Shown: positions 60,801 through 64,000 of the stretch, one piece after another
Position numbering within the stretch: the stretch's first letter is position 1
Layout of the letters: every line of letters starts with the position of its first letter
Origin: Enterobacter pseudoroggenkampii
GTDB taxonomy: Bacteria > Pseudomonadota > Gammaproteobacteria > Enterobacterales > Enterobacteriaceae
Direction of reading: 5' to 3'
Assembly (NCBI RefSeq): GCF_026420145.1
Contig: NZ_JAPMLV010000002.1
Location: 441,676 to 505,675 of the forward strand
DNA: 64,000 bases
Translations under genes and position numbers: made by a program
Notes under the pieces: model-generated
The model's database searches: none
What the model was told of the DNA's origin: nothing
Seen by the model: only the letters and a program-made list of their open reading frames with translations

Positions 60801-60860
60801 ATTAATGACCAATCGCCTTGCGTGATATAGTGAAGACTTTCGTGATGAGGAGGTCGACTT

Positions 60861-61184
60861 GTGAACACGCCTGATGCTGTTGTCGTACTGTGTACCGCCC
60901 CTGATGAAGCCTCTGCCCAGGATCTCGCCGCCAAAGTGCTGGCCGAAAAGCTGGCTGCCTGCGTGACGCTCCTCCCTGGTGCCACCTCCCTTTATTACTG
61001 GGAAGGCAAGCTGGAGCAAGAGTACGAAGTTCAGATGTTGCTCAAAACTAATCTGGCGAATCAGCAGGCTCTCCTGGACTGCCTCAAATCTCATCATCCT
61101 TACCAAACCCCGGAGCTGCTGGTCCTGCCAGTGGTTCATGGCGATAACGACTATCTCTCATGGCTCAACGCTTCCTTACGCTGA
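60861..61184 (+). CDS. cutA: Divalent-cation tolerance protein CutA
   Basis: 107 residues (E. coli 112). [20 protein letters not shown] and [20 protein letters not shown], then [25 protein letters not shown] are the CutA1 hallmarks. A PII-like trimer linked to copper tolerance. GTG start after GAGGAGGT. Overlaps the start of dsbD by 25 bp, so the two are co-translated. Confidence 0.95.
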   Translation: MNTPDAVVVLCTAPDEASAQDLAAKVLAEKLAACVTLLPGATSLYYWEGKLEQEYEVQMLLKTNLANQQALLDCLKSHHPYQTPELLVLPVVHGDNDYLSWLNASLR

Positions 61185-62857
61185 TCCTGCTGCTGTGCAG
61201 CACGTCAGCTTTTGCCGGGTTGTTTGACGCGCCCGGCCGTTCGAACTTCATCCCTGCCGATCAGGCTTTCGTTTTCGATTTTCAGCAAAACCAGCATGAC
61301 CTTACGCTCAACTGGCAGGTGAAAGAGGGTTATTACCTCTATCGCAAGCAGGTAAGCATTACGCCTGCTCAGGCCAGCGTGGGCGCTTTACAGATGCCCT
61401 CTGGCGAGTGGCATGAGGACGAGTTCTACGGCAAGAGTGAAATCTACCGCCAGCGCCTGAGCGTGCCTGTTACGGTGAATCAGGCGGATAAAGGTGCGAC
61501 CCTGACGGTGACCTATCAGGGGTGCGCGGACGCGGGATTCTGCTATCCGCCTGAAACGAAGGTCGTTCCGCTCAGCGAAGTTAAGGCTGCCGCCGCTTTC
61601 TCCCCTCTCCCCTCTGGGGAGAGCGGTAAAAGTGAAGCCGCGTCAGACCTTCCGTTCTCCGCGCTGTGGGCCTTGCTGATCGGTATCGGCATTGCCTTTA
61701 CGCCGTGCGTGCTGCCGATGTATCCGCTCATCTCTGGCATCGTGCTGGGCGGTAAGCAACGGCTTTCCACCGCCCGCGCCCTGCTGTTGGCCTTTATTTA
61801 TGTGCAGGGCATGGCGTTGACCTACACAGCCCTTGGCCTTGTGGTTGCCGCTGCCGGGTTACAGTTCCAGGCCGCACTGCAGCATCCTTACGTCCTTATT
61901 GGCTTGTCGGTGGTGTTTATCCTGCTGGCTCTGTCGATGTTCGGCCTGTTTACCCTGCAGTTACCGTCGTCTCTGCAAACTCGCTTAACGCTAATGAGTA
62001 ATCGCCAGCAGGGTGGCTCGGCGGGTGGGGTATTCACGATGGGAGCCATCGCTGGTTTAATTTGTTCCCCTTGCACCACCGCACCGCTGAGTGCCATCCT
62101 GCTCTATATTGCCCAGAGCGGGAATCTGTGGCTTGGCGGCGGTACGTTGTACCTTTACGCGCTGGGCATGGGCCTACCGCTGATTCTGGTCACGGTTTTC
62201 GGCAATCGACTTCTGCCGAAGAGCGGCCCGTGGATGGAGACGGTGAAAACCGCGTTTGGCTTTGTGATTCTGGCGCTGCCGGTGTTCCTCCTCGAGCGTA
62301 TCATCGGCGACGTCTGGGGTTTGCGTCTGTGGGCGATGCTCGGCGTAGCATTCTTCTCCTGGGCGTTTATCGTCAGTCTGGGGGCGAAAAAAGCGTGGAT
62401 GCGCCTGGTGCAAATCCTCCTGCTCGCCGCCGCGCTGGTGAGCGTGCGTCCTCTTCAGGACTGGGCGTTCGGCTCGCCGGTAGACCAGACGCAGGCGCAT
62501 CTGAACTTCATCCAGATTAAGAACGTTGATGAGCTCAACAGCGCGCTCGCACAGGCAAAAGGCAAACCGGTGATGCTCGATCTCTATGCCGACTGGTGCG
62601 TTGCCTGCAAAGAGTTTGAGAAATATACCTTTAGCGATCCGCAGGTGCAAAGTGCCCTGAAAGAGACCGTTTTGCTTCAGGCGAACGTGACCGCCAATAA
62701 TGCGCAGGATAAGGCTCTGCTGAAGCAGCTTAACGTGCTCGGGCTGCCAACCATTCTGTTCTTCAATCAGCAGGGCCAGGAGCAGCCAGAAAAGCGTGTA
62801 ACCGGGTTTATGGATGCAGCGGCATTTAACGCGCATTTGCGCAATCGCCAACCGTAA
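61160..62857 (+). CDS. dsbD: Thiol:disulfide interchange protein DsbD
   Basis: 565 residues. Signal peptide 1-19; periplasmic alpha domain with the redox pair in [12 protein letters not shown]; a linker (about 140-165); eight-helix membrane domain with [10 protein letters not shown] and [10 protein letters not shown]; and a C-terminal thioredoxin-like domain with [11 protein letters not shown]. It carries electrons from cytoplasmic thioredoxin to periplasmic DsbC, DsbG and CcmG. All six redox cysteines are present. The linker differs from E. coli and reads [16 protein letters not shown], encoded by a palindromic repeat. Confidence 0.97.
   Translation: MAQRFLTLILLLCSTSAFAGLFDAPGRSNFIPADQAFVFDFQQNQHDLTLNWQVKEGYYLYRKQVSITPAQASVGALQMPSGEWHEDEFYGKSEIYRQRLSVPVTVNQADKGATLTVTYQGCADAGFCYPPETKVVPLSEVKAAAAFSPLPSGESGKSEAASDLPFSALWALLIGIGIAFTPCVLPMYPLISGIVLGGKQRLSTARALLLAFIYVQGMALTYTALGLVVAAAGLQFQAALQHPYVLIGLSVVFILLALSMFGLFTLQLPSSLQTRLTLMSNRQQGGSAGGVFTMGAIAGLICSPCTTAPLSAILLYIAQSGNLWLGGGTLYLYALGMGLPLILVTVFGNRLLPKSGPWMETVKTAFGFVILALPVFLLERIIGDVWGLRLWAMLGVAFFSWAFIVSLGAKKAWMRLVQILLLAAALVSVRPLQDWAFGSPVDQTQAHLNFIQIKNVDELNSALAQAKGKPVMLDLYADWCVACKEFEKYTFSDPQVQSALKETVLLQANVTANNAQDKALLKQLNVLGLPTILFFNQQGQEQPEKRVTGFMDAAAFNAHLRNRQP
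61601..61625. repeat. Palindromic repeat inside the dsbD linker, copy 4
   Basis: TCCCCTCTCCCCTCTGGGGA then GAGCG, in frame within dsbD codons about 148-156. It matches the core of the intergenic palindromic repeats elsewhere in the window, with one arm partly decayed. Confidence 0.7.
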
Positions 62858-62906
62858 ACAACACTTTAAACGGGACAAACCGTTGGGAATAGCGGAGGAG
62901 ATAACC

Positions 62907-63482
62907 GTGCAACGTGAAGACGTACTGGGACAAGCCCTGCAATTACTTGAGATTCAAGGGATCGCCAGCACCACGCTTGAGATGGTAGCCGACCGTATCG
63001 ATTACCCCTTGGATGATCTTAAGCGCTTCTGGCCGGATAAAGAGGCGCTCGTTTATGATGCCCTGCGCTATCTCAGCCAGCAGGTTGATGTCTGGCGCAG
63101 GCAGCTGATGCTGAACGAAGAACTGACTGCGGAACAAAAGCTGCTGGCGCGCTATACCGCCCTGACGGAATGTGTCAGCAACAACCGGTACCCGGGTTGT
63201 CTGTTCATCGCCGCCTGCACTTATTTTCCCGACCCAGGCCATCCTGTCCATCAGCTGGCGGATCAGCAAAAACGGGCGGCACATGACTTCACCCACGAGC
63301 TACTGACCACGCTGGAAGTGGATGACCCGGCAATGGTGGCGAAACAGATGGAGCTGGTGCTGGAGGGCTGCCTGAGCCGCATGCTGGTGAACCGTAGCCA
63401 GGCCGACGTGGATACGGCGCACCGGCTGGCGGAAGATATTCTGCGCTTTGCTCAGTGCCGTATGGGCGGGGCATTGACGTAA
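62907..63482 (+). CDS. yjdC: TetR-like transcription regulator YjdC
   Basis: 191 residues, same length as E. coli YjdC. N-terminal helix-turn-helix (about 5-50: [20 protein letters not shown]) and a C-terminal ligand-like domain with [20 protein letters not shown]. Target genes unknown. GTG start after CGGAGGAG; the frame reaches back into dsbD but that is not coding. Lies 49 bp after dsbD, as in E. coli. Confidence 0.93.
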   Translation: MQREDVLGQALQLLEIQGIASTTLEMVADRIDYPLDDLKRFWPDKEALVYDALRYLSQQVDVWRRQLMLNEELTAEQKLLARYTALTECVSNNRYPGCLFIAACTYFPDPGHPVHQLADQQKRAAHDFTHELLTTLEVDDPAMVAKQMELVLEGCLSRMLVNRSQADVDTAHRLAEDILRFAQCRMGGALT

Positions 63483-63609
63483 GCGAACCTGTTAAATTCG
63501 ACGTATTCGGCGCGTAAACCGCCAGATTGCCGCAAACTTAAGCAGTTGAACAGCTTTTCCCGAAATAATGTTGACGCTAGAGCGTGATTGCGGTTTAATG
63601 CGCTCCGTT

Positions 63610-63685
63610 GCCCGGATAGCTCAGTCGGTAGAGCAGGGGATTGAAAATCCCCGTGTCCTTGGTTCGATTCCGAGTCCGGGCACCA
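63610..63685 (+). tRNA. tRNA-Phe (GAA)
   Basis: 76 nt including encoded CCA. Acceptor stem GCCCGGA/TCCGGGC, D-arm TAGCTCAGTCGGTAGAGCA, anticodon loop TTGAAAA (anticodon GAA at 63643-63645), T-arm GGTTCGATTCC. By position next to yjdC it corresponds to pheU of E. coli, a common integration site for mobile elements, but none is present here. Confidence 0.98.
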
Positions 63686-63695
63686 CTATTTAAAG

Positions 63696-63720
63696 AACCC
63701 AGCCTATGGCTGGGTTTTTG
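63696..63720 (+). terminator. Terminator of tRNA-Phe
   Basis: 9-bp stem AACCCAGCC (63696-63704) / GGCTGGGTT (63708-63716), loop TAT, then a T-run. Confidence 0.88.
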
Positions 63721-63797
63721 CTTTTCTGCGTTTATCAAAACCTTCCCTGTTTTTATATACCTGTATCTCTTTCCAGTAAGAGTGTGCGGTCTGGTCT

Positions 63798-63866
63798 GCC
63801 CGGTGGCACTGCGCTTACCGGGCCTACGGATTTTGCAGGCAGGATAAGGCGAAGCCGCCATCCGCC
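63798..63866. repeat. Pair of REP elements (BIME-like)
   Basis: A first unit GCCCGGTGGCACTGCGCTTA ending ccgggcctac, and a second unit GCAGGATAAGGCGAAGCCGC in the opposite orientation, separated by a short AT-rich spacer. Opposed REPs form a bacterial interspersed mosaic element between two converging RNA genes. Confidence 0.75.
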
Positions 63867-63889
63867 ATAATTTCTGACGCACAAAGCAA

Positions 63890-63918
63890 AAAACCCCGCA
63901 CCTTACGGTACGGGGTTC
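63890..63918 (-). terminator. Terminator of the rRNA operon
   Basis: Stem AACCCCG (63892-63898) / CGGGGTT (63911-63917) with further pairing around TTAC, followed on the minus strand by a T-run, 10 bp past the 5S 3' end. Confidence 0.85.
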
Positions 63919-63928
63919 TTCTTAATTG

Positions 63929-64000
63929 ATGCCTGGCAGTTCCCTACTCTCACATGGGGAGACCCCACACTACCATCGGCGCTACGGCGTTTCACTTCTG
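63929..64000 (-). rRNA. rrf: 5S ribosomal RNA, 3' part
   Basis: The 3' 72 nt of a 5S rRNA gene that runs off the right edge. Reading the minus strand: AGTGAAACGCCGTAGCGCCG, then the GGGGTCTCCCCATGTGAGAG loop and a GGCAT 3' end. It marks the end of an rRNA operon transcribed towards tRNA-Phe. Confidence 0.97.

Overview
This 64 kb window is chromosomal DNA from a gammaproteobacterium of the Enterobacteriaceae, most likely the Enterobacter cloacae complex. Almost every protein is near-identical in length and sequence to its Escherichia coli counterpart. The gene order is the E. coli fklB-to-pheU block, read here in reverse. A class C beta-lactamase of the P99/ACT type with its own ampR lies between frdD and blc, as in Enterobacter. 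No phage, insertion sequence, integron or CRISPR array was seen.

Layout. 1-2.7 kb: fklB (partial), ytfB, and the ribosomal operon rpsF-priB-rpsR-rplI. 2.9-10 kb: yjfY and the ascorbate regulon (ulaABCDEF, divergent ulaG, repressor gene ulaR), with paired repeats in the ulaA-ulaG control region. 10-16.8 kb: yjfP, the small stress proteins bsmA and yjfN, then a chemoreceptor gene behind a sigma-28-like promoter, aidB, and an MFS transporter; the chemoreceptor and transporter are absent from this place in E. coli K-12. 16.9-33.8 kb: rlmB, rnr, nsrR, purA, yjeT, hflC, hflK, hflX, hfq, miaA, mutL, amiB, tsaE, nnr and divergent queG. 34.1-34.4 kb: three identical tRNA-Gly genes in an exact 112-bp tandem array. 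34.6-43.4 kb: orn, rsgA, psd, mscM, yjeM, epmA. 43.7-49.8 kb: frdABCD, ampR/ampC, blc. 49.8-51.5 kb: guanidinium exporter gdx (sugE) with a guanidine-II riboswitch, the LuxR-type regulator ecnR, and the entericidin genes ecnB and ecnA, both missed by simple ORF calling. 51.5-57.6 kb: efp, epmB, yjeI, groL, groS behind a sigma-32 promoter, yjeH, fxsA. 57.9-64 kb: aspA, dcuA, cutA, dsbD, yjdC, tRNA-Phe and the 3' end of a 5S rRNA gene facing it.

How the genes work together. Fumarate respiration is nearly complete here: AspA makes fumarate from aspartate, DcuA exchanges C4-dicarboxylates, and FrdABCD reduces fumarate. EF-P and two of its modifying enzymes (EpmA, EpmB) are encoded within 10 kb. 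The ula genes import and catabolise L-ascorbate. AmpR/AmpC is an inducible beta-lactamase unit with intact key residues. DsbD and CutA form an overlapping gene pair.

I found no clearly undescribed system. The most interesting items are a palindromic repeat translated in frame inside the DsbD interdomain linker, the chemoreceptor with its sigma-28-like promoter, a transporter of unknown substrate with an inverted repeat upstream, and repeated sharing of 4-bp palindromes by converging stop codons and diverging start codons. All functional calls rest on recognising sequence families from memory; no database search was run.
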